Shown: positions 8,401 through 16,971, counted from the stretch's first letter. The stretch: 44,542 nucleotides of DNA from Leyella stercorea (GCF_019052365.1 NZ_JAHQUY010000019.1:1-44542), one strand, 5' to 3'. Notes: a model not told the origin generated them from the sequence alone. A program made the numbers and translations.

Positions 8401-11400
8401 ACGGTGTAGTTGGAGTAGTTGTCGGTAGAACGCTGAGCCACGCCTTCCTCCAGTCCGCCGAAGCCGGCAGAGGTGTACTTGCCCTGCACGTTGACGGTGC
8501 CGAGGTCGGAGAGCTGCAGATTGAGCGTGCCCTGTGCAGCCCAACCGCCCGAGTTGTTGAACTCCTTCAGTCGAAGCTCATTCACCCAGACCTCACCACT
8601 CTTCACTTCACCCGAGTTGTTGCGCACACCGATGACCATAGTCTTCACCTCTCCGAGCGTAGGATTACCCATCACCGAGATGCGGTTCTTAGGTTGGTCG
8701 GGGTCGTACGCCGAATAGAGTCGGTTGTACGAAGCCTGTCCGTTCGCCTTGGCTTTGTTGCGCTCCTTCTTCAAGCCGGTGAGCTTGGAGAGGGCGATGT
8801 CGAGCATGTTCTCCTCGGGCCATACGGCGCGGGCGTCGGCAGCCGAGAAGCGTCCGTACTTGCCGGGCTCGGTGAGCTTCAGCGGAATCTCGTACTCGTA
8901 GAAGTTGCTCTTGTAGTCGGAGCCGAGACGTATGAACACCGACAGCTGTCCGTCCTCAAGATTCGTCTGGTTGGGCTGGAAAGCGTTGGCGTGAACGAAC
9001 ATCTGCAGACGCTTGTACTGTCTGAGGTCGAGCGTTGTGTTCTTGTACACCGCCTTCGCCTCGCCGGTGCCGAGCGTGGTGACGCTCATCGAGAGTGCCT
9101 GCTCGTTGTTCTCCACGAGCTGTGGCTGCGTGGGGTCTTGTCCGCGCTTGATGCCCGGCGGCAGGATATAGTTGACCGGCTGCTTGTCGTTATTCTCCTC
9201 GATGTTCACGGCACTCACCACGAGCTTGCCCGAAGTGGAAGCCGAGTTGTCGAGGTTCTGCTCGTAGACGCGCCACTCACCACGCACGAGGTCGAGCGTT
9301 CCGAAGCGCAGCACGATAGGATGCTTGAATCCGGTGAGGAACATACGCATGAAGCGCATGGAGGTGAAGTCGTTGATAGCGCCGAACTTCTTCTCGTAGT
9401 CGCGCAACGGGATGCGGAACTGGTACCAGTTGACCGTCTCTGTCTTGTTGTTGCGCAGCTGGTGGGTGTCCTCGCGCTTGTCTACGATGTAGTTCTTGCC
9501 TACCTCGAGGTCTTCGGGGCGGATAGACACGCGATACTGGAAGAACTTCTCGTACTCGTTGAGCGTGTAGTCCTGGTTGATGTCCTCCACGTCAGGTGTC
9601 GACTTGTACGATGTGTCGTAGCTCTCGGTGCGCGAGTCGTTGTCGGGCGAGTTGCCCTGCGGGTTGTTTATGTACTTGTAGCGGCGCAGGATAGGCGCCT
9701 TCATCTTGTCGTAGTCGGAACCGCGGAAGTAGTGGTAGTTGTCGCCTGCGGGGTCAGCCCAGATAGAATCCCACACGGCAGGATTCACCTTGCCCTGCAC
9801 CTCTCTGAGGAAGTCCTGATAGCTCTCCCACTTCTGCTCCTCCTCGTCGTTGAGTCCGTTGAAGCCAACGTCCTGCAGCGCACGCGAACCCTTCGACGTA
9901 GCGAAGGCGTACACTACGGTAGCCTGATTGGGCACCTTACCCCACTGCGTAGTGGTGAAGTTCTGCGAGCCGTCTACGGGCATGCCGCTCTCGTAGAACT
10001 TCTTGCCGTCGCGCAGAATATCCTCGCTCATCTCGCCGAGGTTGATGTAGAAGTCGCCGCCGTAGTCGGCTGCCACGCCCTGCTCGCGTGTGTAGATGAA
10101 TGGGTCGAGCATCCAGAACTCGATGTACTCGATGTTAGCCGCCTCGAAGTCGTTGGTGTCGAGCTTTCGCATCATGCCGCCCCAGCGTTTCTGCGGATTG
10201 TTGAGTGTGCCGTCGGGGTTGAGGTCGGGGTCGAAGTTGTACGGACCGCGCTCGTTCGGATAGTAAGCGAGGTTCAGGATGTTGAGCATCGACGAGTTGC
10301 CGTTGTATGCGCTCTGGTCGCGGTTGGGGAACAGCTCGCTCACGTAGAACTCGCGAACGTAATGGTTAGACAGCTGGTCGAGATCGCTCTTGATGTGGCT
10401 CGGAGTGAGCGACGAAGAGCGGCGTGTGAAGAGCGGGTCGATGGTGTACCACGCCAGGCGCGAGCGGTTGAAGCCCGAGCGCAGCGTAGACTTGTCGCCC
10501 GACTCGGGGAACATCGACGGCACCGACGAGATTATCCACGACGTAGGTGTAGACACGTCGATAGTGTTCTTGGTGTTCTCGAAGTCGTCGATGTACGAGG
10601 CGTTGTCCTGCGTGCCGCTGCTCTGTCCGGCTATGAGTTGCGCGAACTCGCCCGAGAACGAGATGCTCGACGGTTGTGTGAGATGCAGGAAGGGCAGCTT
10701 ATCGAGCATGTTCGTGAGCCACTGGCTCTGCTTCTTCCAGTTGATGTTCAAGCCCCAGATAGTGTTGCTGAGCGGCTCCGATCCCATGTTCACCTTGTTG
10801 GTGAGCGCCTGTTCGGAGAGGTGCTGGAACGTACCCGAGAGCTGGAAGTCCTTCGAGAAGTCGTACTCCCAGTTCATACCGAACATCGTCTTGCGCTCCT
10901 GTCCGTAGTCGGTATTGCTTTCGAGCGACACGTTCACGGCGGTGCCGGCGTCGATGATGCTCTGGTTGAGGATGGTCACCTCGCCACCCGAGTAGTCGAC
11001 CGAGTAGTCGGTGCCTTCGGCGAGCGTGACGCCGCCTGCCGTAACTACCACCGAGCCTTGCGGAATGTTGTATGCGCCGAGCGAGATTACGTTAGCCGAT
11101 GTGCCGCGGAACTGTCCCATGAGCACATACTTGTCCTTCTCGGCTATCTGCTTCGCCACGGTCTTCGTAGAGTCGTACAGCTCGGTGAAGGCGTACTTCT
11201 CAGCCTTGTCTGCCGCCACGCCGTTCTTCAGAAGCGTCTCGTACATATAGCTGCCGAACGGTTCGGCAACGGGGAAGAACACTCGACCGTTCGTAACGGT
11301 GTAGCCCTCCACGTAGTCGAAGTAGCCGTTGGGATGCGCCTTGTTGTTATTGTCGAGTCGGTCGGCTCCGAGGAACTTTATAAGTGTCTGGTTCTTCACC

Positions 11401-13196
11401 TGCGGCTCGGGTATGTATGTGAGGTAGACACCGGCGGTGTCGCTCTGGAACTTCACATCCAAGCGGAACTTCTCCTTCTCCACCGACGAGGCGAGGTAGT
11501 AGACGTTCTTCATCATGAGGCCCCAGTTGCCCTGATGCGGATTGTTGCTGGTGTTCTTCAGCGCCTTCACGTAGAGCGCCTTGTTAGAGTCGGTGATGTC
11601 CGACGCAAACTCGCCCACCTGATACGTTACGCCACCGTATGTGTACTCGTAAGCCACGGCGAGCACCTGGTCGGTCTGCAGCGATGTCTTCAGCGAGACG
11701 TAGCCCAGCGCCTTGTTCACGGTGTACTCCGACGAGTTGAGCAGGCGCGCACGCTCCAGCTTCTCGTAGTCGGCTCCGCCCACGAAGCCGGGTATTCCGT
11801 CGAGCACGGTCGATGTCTGATCGATGTCGCGTGCGGCGGCGTACTGCGATGTCATGGCTGCATACTCCGAGTTGGCGGCGTTGGCAGGCACGGGCTGTCC
11901 TGTCACGTTCCAGAGGCTGTTAGACACGCGGTTGTTCTCGCCCAAGTCGGTGAGGGCGATGATGTTACGGGTGTTGGATGTGTTGCCCGACTTGTTCGTC
12001 ACCCACACCTCCACGCGGTTGATCGTCACGCCCGACGTGAGGTTGGGCAGCGAGCGCATCGACTCGTCGTAGCGGTCGTGGAAGTATTGCGCGAGGAAGA
12101 AGTGGCGGTTCTCCTCGTAGTTGGCGGCGTCTATCTCGAACGGCGTGAACTGCTTGCCGCCCTTCGACGACACCGATTTCGACGACGACTTCTTCTGCGA
12201 GGCTACGAGCTGCAGCTTGAGCTTGCCGAACTGCAGGTCGGTGCGCAGACCGAAGAGCGAAGATGCTCCGCGTACGAGCGACGAGTTGGAGGGGAACGAC
12301 ACGTTGCCAGCCTCGATGAGCTTCACTATCTCGTCTTCCTTGCCGTCGTACTTCAGCTTGAGGCTCTGCGCGTCGAAGTCGAACGTAGCGTCGGTGTTGT
12401 AGTTGAGGTTCATGTTCACCTTGTCGCCCACGCGTCCGTTAAGACTCACGTTTATCTTCTCGTCGAAGTCCATCGTGGTGGTCTTGCGGTTGCGCACGGG
12501 CAGCGACGGGTTATCGATGCTCTTCATCGTGGCACCGAACTTCAGCTCGGCTGTTCCCTGCGTCTTGATGCGCACACCGCCAGGGCCGAATATCTTCTCA
12601 GCCGGACCGAGGTCGAAGTGCATGTCGGTGAAGTCGAACTTCTCCTTGCCCTTAGCCTGGTATATCTCGTCGTTCTTCTTGCGGAAGAACTGGTTCATCA
12701 TTCGGCGCTCGCTCCACTTGCGATACTCGTCCTGCGTCATCATGAACGGGGCGTTGATGTACGAGTCGGATATCTTCGAACCGATGATGTATCGGTCGAG
12801 CGAGTCGTTGTACACCACGTCCTGCTTCAGGTTGTCGGGACGCTTCAGGTCGGCGGCGTTCTGGTCGAGGTCGTCGAGCGTGATGGGCAGCGTGCGCTGT
12901 ATCTTCCAGCGCGGATGCAGCAGCGAGTCGGGTATCGAGTCCTCGTTCTCGAGCTTGGGCTGCGCCTTCACGACGAGCGAGTCGATGCGCCCAGCGGAGC
13001 CGTTACGTTGCGGAGCCGCGTCGCGCGTCTTGCGCACCGAGAGCTTGCGCTGCGGGTTCTGCGGCGTCTGCGTGATGGCATACGACGCCAGTGCCGCCAT
13101 AACCATTACGACGACAAACGCGCGGGCAGTGCCGAGCGAACGAATCGCCTGCAGCCTACGCTTTAAAAATCGGTATATGATATTAGTTAAATTCAA
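5487..13196 (-). CDS. sprA: SprA/Sov, outer-membrane translocon of the type IX secretion system
   Basis: The 2569-residue protein has the size and domain plan of SprA (Sov in Porphyromonas). This giant outer-membrane barrel forms the exit channel of the type IX secretion system. A basic N-terminus and one hydrophobic segment (about 23-43, V-V-V-M-V-M-A-A-L-A) form the signal peptide. The body is a series of SprA repeats with many short strands, and the protein ends in F-S-L-T-R, as a barrel strand should. A Lys/Glu/Ala-rich charged segment lies at about residues 1943-1985 and looks like an extended coil or loop. ruvA lies 19 bases upstream, the usual neighbour of sprA in this phylum. Gliding-motility genes are not seen, so its job here is protein export. 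Family assignment is very secure; the start is supported by the signal peptide. Confidence 0.95.
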   Translation of the reverse strand: MNLTNIIYRFLKRRLQAIRSLGTARAFVVVMVMAALASYAITQTPQNPQRKLSVRKTRDAAPQRNGSAGRIDSLVVKAQPKLENEDSIPDSLLHPRWKIQRTLPITLDDLDQNAADLKRPDNLKQDVVYNDSLDRYIIGSKISDSYINAPFMMTQDEYRKWSERRMMNQFFRKKNDEIYQAKGKEKFDFTDMHFDLGPAEKIFGPGGVRIKTQGTAELKFGATMKSIDNPSLPVRNRKTTTMDFDEKINVSLNGRVGDKVNMNLNYNTDATFDFDAQSLKLKYDGKEDEIVKLIEAGNVSFPSNSSLVRGASSLFGLRTDLQFGKLKLQLVASQKKSSSKSVSSKGGKQFTPFEIDAANYEENRHFFLAQYFHDRYDESMRSLPNLTSGVTINRVEVWVTNKSGNTSNTRNIIALTDLGENNRVSNSLWNVTGQPVPANAANSEYAAMTSQYAAARDIDQTSTVLDGIPGFVGGADYEKLERARLLNSSEYTVNKALGYVSLKTSLQTDQVLAVAYEYTYGGVTYQVGEFASDITDSNKALYVKALKNTSNNPHQGNWGLMMKNVYYLASSVEKEKFRLDVKFQSDTAGVYLTYIPEPQVKNQTLIKFLGADRLDNNNKAHPNGYFDYVEGYTVTNGRVFFPVAEPFGSYMYETLLKNGVAADKAEKYAFTELYDSTKTVAKQIAEKDKYVLMGQFRGTSANVISLGAYNIPQGSVVVTAGGVTLAEGTDYSVDYSGGEVTILNQSIIDAGTAVNVSLESNTDYGQERKTMFGMNWEYDFSKDFQLSGTFQHLSEQALTNKVNMGSEPLSNTIWGLNINWKKQSQWLTNMLDKLPFLHLTQPSSISFSGEFAQLIAGQSSGTQDNASYIDDFENTKNTIDVSTPTSWIISSVPSMFPESGDKSTLRSGFNRSRLAWYTIDPLFTRRSSSLTPSHIKSDLDQLSNHYVREFYVSELFPNRDQSAYNGNSSMLNILNLAYYPNERGPYNFDPDLNPDGTLNNPQKRWGGMMRKLDTNDFEAANIEYIEFWMLDPFIYTREQGVAADYGGDFYINLGEMSEDILRDGKKFYESGMPVDGSQNFTTTQWGKVPNQATVVYAFATSKGSRALQDVGFNGLNDEEEQKWESYQDFLREVQGKVNPAVWDSIWADPAGDNYHYFRGSDYDKMKAPILRRYKYINNPQGNSPDNDSRTESYDTSYKSTPDVEDINQDYTLNEYEKFFQYRVSIRPEDLEVGKNYIVDKREDTHQLRNNKTETVNWYQFRIPLRDYEKKFGAINDFTSMRFMRMFLTGFKHPIVLRFGTLDLVRGEWRVYEQNLDNSASTSGKLVVSAVNIEENNDKQPVNYILPPGIKRGQDPTQPQLVENNEQALSMSVTTLGTGEAKAVYKNTTLDLRQYKRLQMFVHANAFQPNQTNLEDGQLSVFIRLGSDYKSNFYEYEIPLKLTEPGKYGRFSAADARAVWPEENMLDIALSKLTGLKKERNKAKANGQASYNRLYSAYDPDQPKNRISVMGNPTLGEVKTMVIGVRNNSGEVKSGEVWVNELRLKEFNNSGGWAAQGTLNLQLSDLGTVNVQGKYTSAGFGGLEEGVAQRSTDNYSNYTVTANVELGKFFHDKAKVTAPLYYSVTKEKTSPKYNPLDTDMELDDALEAAGSKHERDSIESIAVTKVTQTNFSLSNVRVGIQNKRHPMPYDPANFSFSYSHSHSYTTGETTIYEREDNWRGAFSYSWSPIYKAWEPFKKVKSRSKWLDFPKKFGLNWLPQNVAFNTDITRNYYELQERDMESTENQKLPLTFSSQFLWNREFNLRWDLTKNLHMNFQSATNAEIEEPYTPVNKDLYPDSYTAWKDSVWTSIKHLGRPLKYNQSFLASYKLPINLIPVFDWITADGSYNATYNWMRGSDLEDGTSLGNTIANNRQININGQFNMEKLYNHVPFLKKTNDRFKKDNSAANRRKAEEARKKKREEAKKKREAEAKEKGAADGNQKTKKKPPFANDSNPRDLLAKKKKGFEKEITLMPDTTIKVNHGKRTKRIIVSGRTEAGRVFELKYKRVDDNNILILNKVDSATKIKVSVIAKEPLENQKWYRAAQSVARVLMMVRNVSLSYRNQYAMSIPGFKPMVGNMFGQGSGYGPLSPGLDFAFGFVGDSYVDKARENGWLMVADSLATPATTNLTEDLQLRATLEPVRNLKIDLTASRAKTTARQVQYMYAGNPTTQSGTFTMTTLSLRSAFEGSGSAKNGYKSASFERFCNSLEGFRKRVEAQYAGAVYPAGSQLAGKKFDAANGGVNKYSSDVMVPAFLAAYTNMGTQMSIFPTLAHLLPNWTIKYSGLSKLPWFRDVFKSVNINHAYKSVYAVGSYSSYSTFMEYMGGLGFITDATTGMPTPNSMYNVSTVSINESFSPLLGIDVTLNNNLTVKAEYRKTRVLSLSMTSVQVNESSSNDWVIGAGYTINNFNLFGGGGSNKHRKVKSKRNSASNNSSPSRTRSSNGVNNDLKLRLDLSLRKQASISRDIATMTSSANSGNTAFKLAFSADYTVSRLLTMSFYYDRQTNTPLLSSSSYPTTTQDFGLSMKFSLTR

Positions 13197-13215
13197 AATC
13201 AGCTTATTTACTTGT

Positions 13216-13830
13216 CTACTTAATCTGCTTCAGCGCCAGCTTCACCACCTGCTCAACGGGCAGCGTGGCGTCGTCGGTGAGAATCGCCGTAACCACCTTC
13301 GCCGTAGGTGCGGGCGAGAAGCCGAGCATGGTGAGTGCAGCCACCGCCTCGTCGCGCACGTCGACGGGAATAGTGCTGTCCGTAGCGGTTCCTGCCGCCA
13401 CCTCCTGCGCTATGCCCAGCGAGAGAATCTTGTCCTTCAGGTCGACGATGATGCGCTGTGCGGTCTTCAGTCCGATGCCCTTCACGCTCTTCAGCACGCG
13501 CTCGTTGCTCGTGGAGATAGCGTTGCACAGCTCCGAGGGCGATGCCGACGAGAGAATCATGCGCGCCGTGTTGGCTCCCACACCCGAGACGGTGATGAGC
13601 AGTCGGTAGAGGTCGCGTTCCTGCTTAGAAGCGAAGCCGTAGAAAGTGTAGCTGTCGTCGCGTCCGCCAGTGACAAGCGCCTCGTGCACAAACAGTTTCA
13701 CGTTCTCCTTGCCCTGTATCGCCTCGTATGTGTTCAGCGAGATATTCAGAGCGTAACCCACGCCGTAAGCCTCAACAACTGCCTGCGCCGGAGTGAGTTC
13801 CGCCAGTTCGCCCTTAATATAATCAATCAT
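13216..13830 (-). CDS. ruvA: Holliday junction branch migration protein RuvA
   Basis: This 204-residue protein has the three RuvA domains. The N-terminal OB fold is at 1-63 (starting M-I-D-Y-I-K-G-E-L and containing Y-G-V-G-Y). The middle domain has two helix-hairpin-helix motifs: S-G-V-G-A-N-T-A at about 82-89 and K-G-I-G-L-K-T-A-Q at about 117-125. The C-terminal domain III (about 157-204) contacts RuvB. RuvA tetramers bind four-way junctions and load the RuvB motor during recombination repair. Length is normal. It is the first gene of a probable two-gene operon with sprA. The link is positional; no functional tie to secretion is known. Confidence 0.95.
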   Translation of the reverse strand: MIDYIKGELAELTPAQAVVEAYGVGYALNISLNTYEAIQGKENVKLFVHEALVTGGRDDSYTFYGFASKQERDLYRLLITVSGVGANTARMILSSASPSELCNAISTSNERVLKSVKGIGLKTAQRIIVDLKDKILSLGIAQEVAAGTATDSTIPVDVRDEAVAALTMLGFSPAPTAKVVTAILTDDATLPVEQVVKLALKQIK

Positions 13831-13875
13831 TTTTCAGTACGTTTTATTCGTTGTTTTGTTGTCTGCATTAAGCCT

Positions 13876-13883
13876 CAAAAGTA
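13876..13883 (-). promoter_or_regulatory. Minus-7 box upstream of ruvA
   Basis: TACTTTTG on the minus strand matches TAnnTTTG, 46 bases before the ATG at 13830. No good minus-33 box was found. Confidence 0.45.
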
Positions 13884-13999
13884 CTTAACGTCTATTAATA
13901 ACGTACATTTCCACATTTTATTATATACGCAGGCGTAGTTTGTTGCAGATACAGGCGCAGTTTGTTGCTCTTCACCCTATGCTTTTGTCATCGTTGCGC

Positions 14000-14098
14000 G
14001 TCCGCCGTCCGATCAGATTCCGTCCGCCACCCGATCAGATTCCGTCCGCCGCCCGATCAGATTCCGTCCGCTGCCCGATCAGATTCCGTCCGCTGCCC
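14000..14098. repeat. 22-bp tandem repeat, 4.5 units
   Basis: Units start at 14000, 14022, 14044 and 14066, with a partial fifth at 14088. Each reads GTCCGCC or GTCCGCT, two or three variable bases, then CCGATCAGATTCC; copies differ at two or three positions. It lies in the 395-base gap between ruvA and the transposase gene, the only long gene-free stretch. The rest of that gap is AT-rich sequence up to 13950 and the left end of the IS. Confidence 0.85.
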
Positions 14099-14145
14099 TC
14101 ATAGGGGAGGGTAAAGTCAAAACTCCCTTATTATTAAAAAAATCA

Positions 14146-14177
14146 CAAAGCCCTGACTTTCACAAGCCAGGGCTTTG
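14146..14177. terminator. Hairpin at the left end of the IS
   Basis: CAAAGCCCTG (14146-14155) pairs with CAGGGCTTTG (14168-14177). Placed between the left terminal repeat and the promoter, it would block transcription entering from outside or fold in read-through RNA to limit transposase synthesis. That role is inferred from other insertion sequences. Confidence 0.55.
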
Positions 14178-14204
14178 CTATGTCTAAAATTTGTTGTAAC
14201 TTTA
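14174..14204 (+). promoter_or_regulatory. Transposase promoter
   Basis: TTTG (14174-14177), 19 bases, then TAACTTTA (14197-14204) matches the phylum consensus except the last base. An imperfect inverted repeat (CTATGTCTAAA at 14178-14188 and TTTAGACCATAG at 14201-14212) overlaps it and could be an operator or a leader hairpin. Confidence 0.6.
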
Positions 14205-14225
14205 GACCATAGAAAAAAATTAACT

Positions 14226-15914
14226 ATGGCAAAGTTACACTTTCGTTCTTATACCACCAACCAAATGGTTCTTTTTCCGCAACGAATCGATGAAAATATT
14301 GCGGAAAACGACCCCGTACGCATCGTTTCCAGCATTGTGGACCATCTTGACATGAGTTCAGTAAACAAATTATACAACGGTATGGGCAGGTGTCCGTACC
14401 ATCCACGCATGATGCTCAAGGTCATCATCTATGCCTATATGAACAATATCTATTCATGTCGCCGCATAGAGCAATTGCTCCTGCGTGACATACATTTCAT
14501 CTGGCTGGCAGGGTATGAAAAGCCTGACTTCATAACGATCAACCGTTTCCGCAACCGTCTGAAGGACGAGATCAACAACATATTCACGCAGCTTGTGCTC
14601 GTTCTTGCGGATAAGGGATTCGTTAGTCTCGACGTGGAGTACGTGGACGGCACGAAGATAGAGTCGAAGGCAAACAAGTATACGTTTGTCTGGCGCAAGA
14701 CGGTAGAGCGTAACCGTGCCAGACTGATTGAGAAGGTAAAGGCGCTGCTTGCCCAGGTTGACGACTGCATAGCACAAGACAACGCCAGGCAGGACGAAAC
14801 ACTGGAAGTCACTCCGTCACTGCTTGCGGAGATTTCTGACAAAGTCAACGCCTCGCTCTCTGATCCACAACTGGACAAGGAGGAAAAGAAGAAGCGGCGC
14901 AAGATAGCCAAGGAACTCAAGGAGCGTAGCGGTAAGCTCGGTGAATACGACCGGCATCTTGAAAATCTCGGCGATCGCAATTCCTATTCGAAGACCGACA
15001 AGGACGCCACTTTCATGCACCTTAAAGAGGATGCAATGAACGAAGGCCTGACAAAACCCGGATACAATCTGCAGATCGCTACCGAGAACCAGTTCATCAC
15101 CAACTTTGCACTGTTCCCCAACCCTACAGACACCCTTACCTACATCCCTTTCATGGAGTCGTTCCGTGAGCGTTACGGACACTTTGCGTCAACGGAAGTG
15201 GCAGACTCCGGTTATGGCTCAGAGGAGAATTACGAGTTTATGGAGCTGAACGGCACCGCTGCCTATGTGAAATACAACCGCTTCCATATAGAGCACCGTC
15301 CGCAGTATGTACCGGATCCGTTCCGCTCTGAAAACTTCTATTACAACAAGGACGAAGACTATTGCGTCTGTCCGATGGGACAACACATGACACGCACCGG
15401 AACCAGCCACAAGAAAAGTGCGAGTGGATACGTCTCCAATAGGGCAACATACACAGCACAGAACTGCAAGGGATGTCCGCTACGCTGTCTGTGTTTCGAT
15501 GCATCCGGGGATAAAAGTGTGATTGACCGGAACCACAAACTGGAAGCTTACAGACATAAGGCGAGTGAGCTGCTCACCTCTGAGGAAGGTTTAAGGCATA
15601 GAGGCCGGAGATGCATCGAGCCGGAAGCGGTTTTCGGACAAATTAAATACAACATGGCGTATCGTCGTTTTCGCCATTTCGGTGTAGACAAGGTCAAAAT
15701 GGACTTTGCCTTCTTTGCCATTGCCTTTAATATAAAGAAAATGGTGGCAAAAATGACCAAGGGAGGAATTTTCTCTTATTTGAGGGCTTATTTGACCCAT
15801 ATAACGCCATATAAATTGTTTATAAGGCTCTTTTTTGCAGAAAAACAAAAACTCGTTGTACATCCACACAAGAACGTACAACGAGTTTTTTGTTATTTAT
15901 ATTGGGAGTTTTGA
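14226..15914 (+). CDS. IS1182-family transposase
   Basis: This 562-residue DDE transposase starts at the ATG at 14226 (M-A-K-L-H-F-R). An in-frame ATG at 14175 would lie upstream of the minus-7 box and is unlikely. The N-terminal DNA-binding region is followed by the first catalytic aspartate, D141 in Y-V-D-G-T-K. The second is D327 in A-D-S-G-Y-G-S, and the glutamate is E465 or E467 in [12 protein letters not shown] variable insertion (about 160-260) is charged and helical. A Cys-rich segment (C-P-M-G-Q ... C-K-G-C-P-L-R-C) precedes the last catalytic block. All motifs are present and there is no frameshift, so the gene may be active. The stop codon lies inside the right terminal repeat. Confidence 0.92.
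   Translation: MAKLHFRSYTTNQMVLFPQRIDENIAENDPVRIVSSIVDHLDMSSVNKLYNGMGRCPYHPRMMLKVIIYAYMNNIYSCRRIEQLLLRDIHFIWLAGYEKPDFITINRFRNRLKDEINNIFTQLVLVLADKGFVSLDVEYVDGTKIESKANKYTFVWRKTVERNRARLIEKVKALLAQVDDCIAQDNARQDETLEVTPSLLAEISDKVNASLSDPQLDKEEKKKRRKIAKELKERSGKLGEYDRHLENLGDRNSYSKTDKDATFMHLKEDAMNEGLTKPGYNLQIATENQFITNFALFPNPTDTLTYIPFMESFRERYGHFASTEVADSGYGSEENYEFMELNGTAAYVKYNRFHIEHRPQYVPDPFRSENFYYNKDEDYCVCPMGQHMTRTGTSHKKSASGYVSNRATYTAQNCKGCPLRCLCFDASGDKSVIDRNHKLEAYRHKASELLTSEEGLRHRGRRCIEPEAVFGQIKYNMAYRRFRHFGVDKVKMDFAFFAIAFNIKKMVAKMTKGGIFSYLRAYLTHITPYKLFIRLFFAEKQKLVVHPHKNVQRVFCYLYWEF
15846..15891 (+). terminator. Hairpin inside the transposase 3' end
   Basis: AAAACTCGTTGTAC (15847-15861 region) pairs with GTACAACGAGTTTT (15876-15890) and is followed by T residues. 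It lies within the last codons of the transposase gene, before the stop at 15914. Confidence 0.6.
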
Positions 15915-15918
15915 CACG

Positions 15919-16053
15919 CCCTCAACCAAGCAATCAACCAACCAATCACCACCCAAACCAACCAATCAACCAACCAATCAACCAACCAATCAACCAACCA
16001 ATCAACCAATCAACACCCAAACCAACCAACCAATCAACCAACCAACCAACAAG
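15919..16053. repeat. CAAC/CAAT low-complexity tract
   Basis: About 135 bases consist almost wholly of the 4-base words CAAC, CAAT and CCAA, with longer periods such as CAACCAAT. It abuts the right end of the IS. The Trp-rich minus frame across it is an artefact of the repeat. Confidence 0.85.
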
Positions 16054-16101
16054 CCATTTAATTTTACCCATCAAAAGCAGCCATATATCCAACAAAAACA
16101 T

Positions 16102-16109
16102 TAACTTTG
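16102..16109 (+). promoter_or_regulatory. Minus-7 box of the hydrolase gene
   Basis: TAACTTTG fits TAnnTTTG, 26 bases before the ATG at 16135. No clear minus-33 box. Confidence 0.45.
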
Positions 16110-16134
16110 CTAATCCATAAAAACTCCAACCATT

Positions 16135-16971
16135 ATGTCCAGCAAAAGCACCATCCTTACAGAACACCATAACATACAAACGCCCTGCAAGCTCTTTGTC
16201 GTGAGCGAACCGCAGGTGCTGCTCATACAGCCGTCGGCGCGCCACGAGGAGAAGAACGACGGTGTGCGGCGCGAAGTAGAATTGATTGCACAGGCGAGCG
16301 GCAAGGGCTTCGCCATCGTCTTCTTCGACTGCGTTGAGTGGGCGCGCGCCCTAATGCCGTGGGCTGACGATGCTGTGTCGCGCGACGCCGAGGTGGGCAG
16401 CCACGCTCCCGACACACTCCGCTTCATAGAGCACACCCTGCTGCCGTGGCTCCGCGAGCGCTTCGGCGCTTTGCCCTGCATCATCGGCGGCTACTCGCTC
16501 GGCGGACAATTCGCTCTTTGGGCTGCGCGCAACACCGATGCCTTCGCCGCCGTGGCAGCCGCATCGCCTTCGCTCTGGATTAAGGGTTGGGGCGAATATG
16601 CCGCTGCGCACCCTATACTCTCGCCAAAGGCAACAATTCTTGCTCTGGCAAGCGGCAAAAGCCGAGCGCAAAACTCAACACTCAACACTCAAAACTCAAC
16701 ACCTCAACATATCACCACAACAACACCTGTCCACCTCTCCCTCGGCGACCGCGAGGAGCATTGCCGCAACCAGCGCATGAAGCGCATCGGCGACTGCGTG
16801 CGTGCTGAGTACGACCTGCTCTGCCAGCAGCTCTCCCCCACCGCCGTTACCCTGCGTTGGCACGAAGGCGGACACTTCGGCGCCGAAGCCGAGCGCACAG
16901 CGGAAGCCTTCGCGTGGTGTATGGAGCGAATAATACCCAGTTTTAACAGACACAATAATAACATAAAATGA
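16135..16971 (+). CDS. Alpha/beta-hydrolase (putative esterase) with an in-frame repeat insert
   Basis: This 278-residue protein has no signal peptide and is probably cytoplasmic. It carries a serine-hydrolase triad. The nucleophile is S121 in the elbow G-G-Y-S-L-G-G, the probable acid is D205 in L-S-L-G-D-R-E-E-H, and the histidine is H247 in E-G-G-H-F. The L-S-L-G-D-R-E-E-H and E-G-G-H-F segments are typical of small putative esterases of the esterase D-like group; the substrate is unknown. Residues about 179-200 (Q-N-S-T-L-N-T-Q-N-S-T ...) are encoded by a short-period tract of the same kind as the intergenic ones nearby. They lie between a core strand and the strand that leads to D205. 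The frame is kept, so the enzyme may still fold. It overlaps the next gene by 4 bases. Confidence 0.8.
   Translation: MSSKSTILTEHHNIQTPCKLFVVSEPQVLLIQPSARHEEKNDGVRREVELIAQASGKGFAIVFFDCVEWARALMPWADDAVSRDAEVGSHAPDTLRFIEHTLLPWLRERFGALPCIIGGYSLGGQFALWAARNTDAFAAVAAASPSLWIKGWGEYAAAHPILSPKATILALASGKSRAQNSTLNTQNSTPQHITTTTPVHLSLGDREEHCRNQRMKRIGDCVRAEYDLLCQQLSPTAVTLRWHEGGHFGAEAERTAEAFAWCMERIIPSFNRHNNNIK
16667..16733 (+). repeat. Short-period tract inside the hydrolase gene
   Basis: The words ACTCAAC, ACTCAAA and CCTCAAC repeat with a 7-8 base period and end in CACCACAACAACACC. Composition and period match the intergenic tracts at 18077-18164 and 37690-37800. Confidence 0.75.

Larger units (their letters stand above)
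14107..15923 (+). mobile_element. IS1182-type insertion sequence
   Basis: Terminal inverted repeats are GTCAAAACTCCC at 14116-14127 and its exact complement at 15904-15915. Outside these, GAGGG (14107-14111) and CCCTC (15919-15923) extend the match with a one-base difference in spacing. One transposase gene fills the element. A hairpin sits just inside each end. I found no convincing target duplication. The right end abuts a CAAC/CAAT tract, and the left end lies 8 bases after a 22-bp tandem repeat. Confidence 0.82.

Noticed and set aside
8094..13166. Very long plus-strand open frame opposite sprA
   Set aside because: It is the antisense of a GC-biased real gene. Its product is a Val/Arg/Leu/His-rich mix without domains, while the minus strand encodes clear SprA.
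14000..14098. Possible CRISPR array in the 22-bp repeats
   Set aside because: Units are directly joined with no spacers; a plain tandem repeat.
15946..16245. Trp-rich minus-strand frame
   Set aside because: It is a translation of the CAAC/CAAT tract and overlaps the real hydrolase gene.
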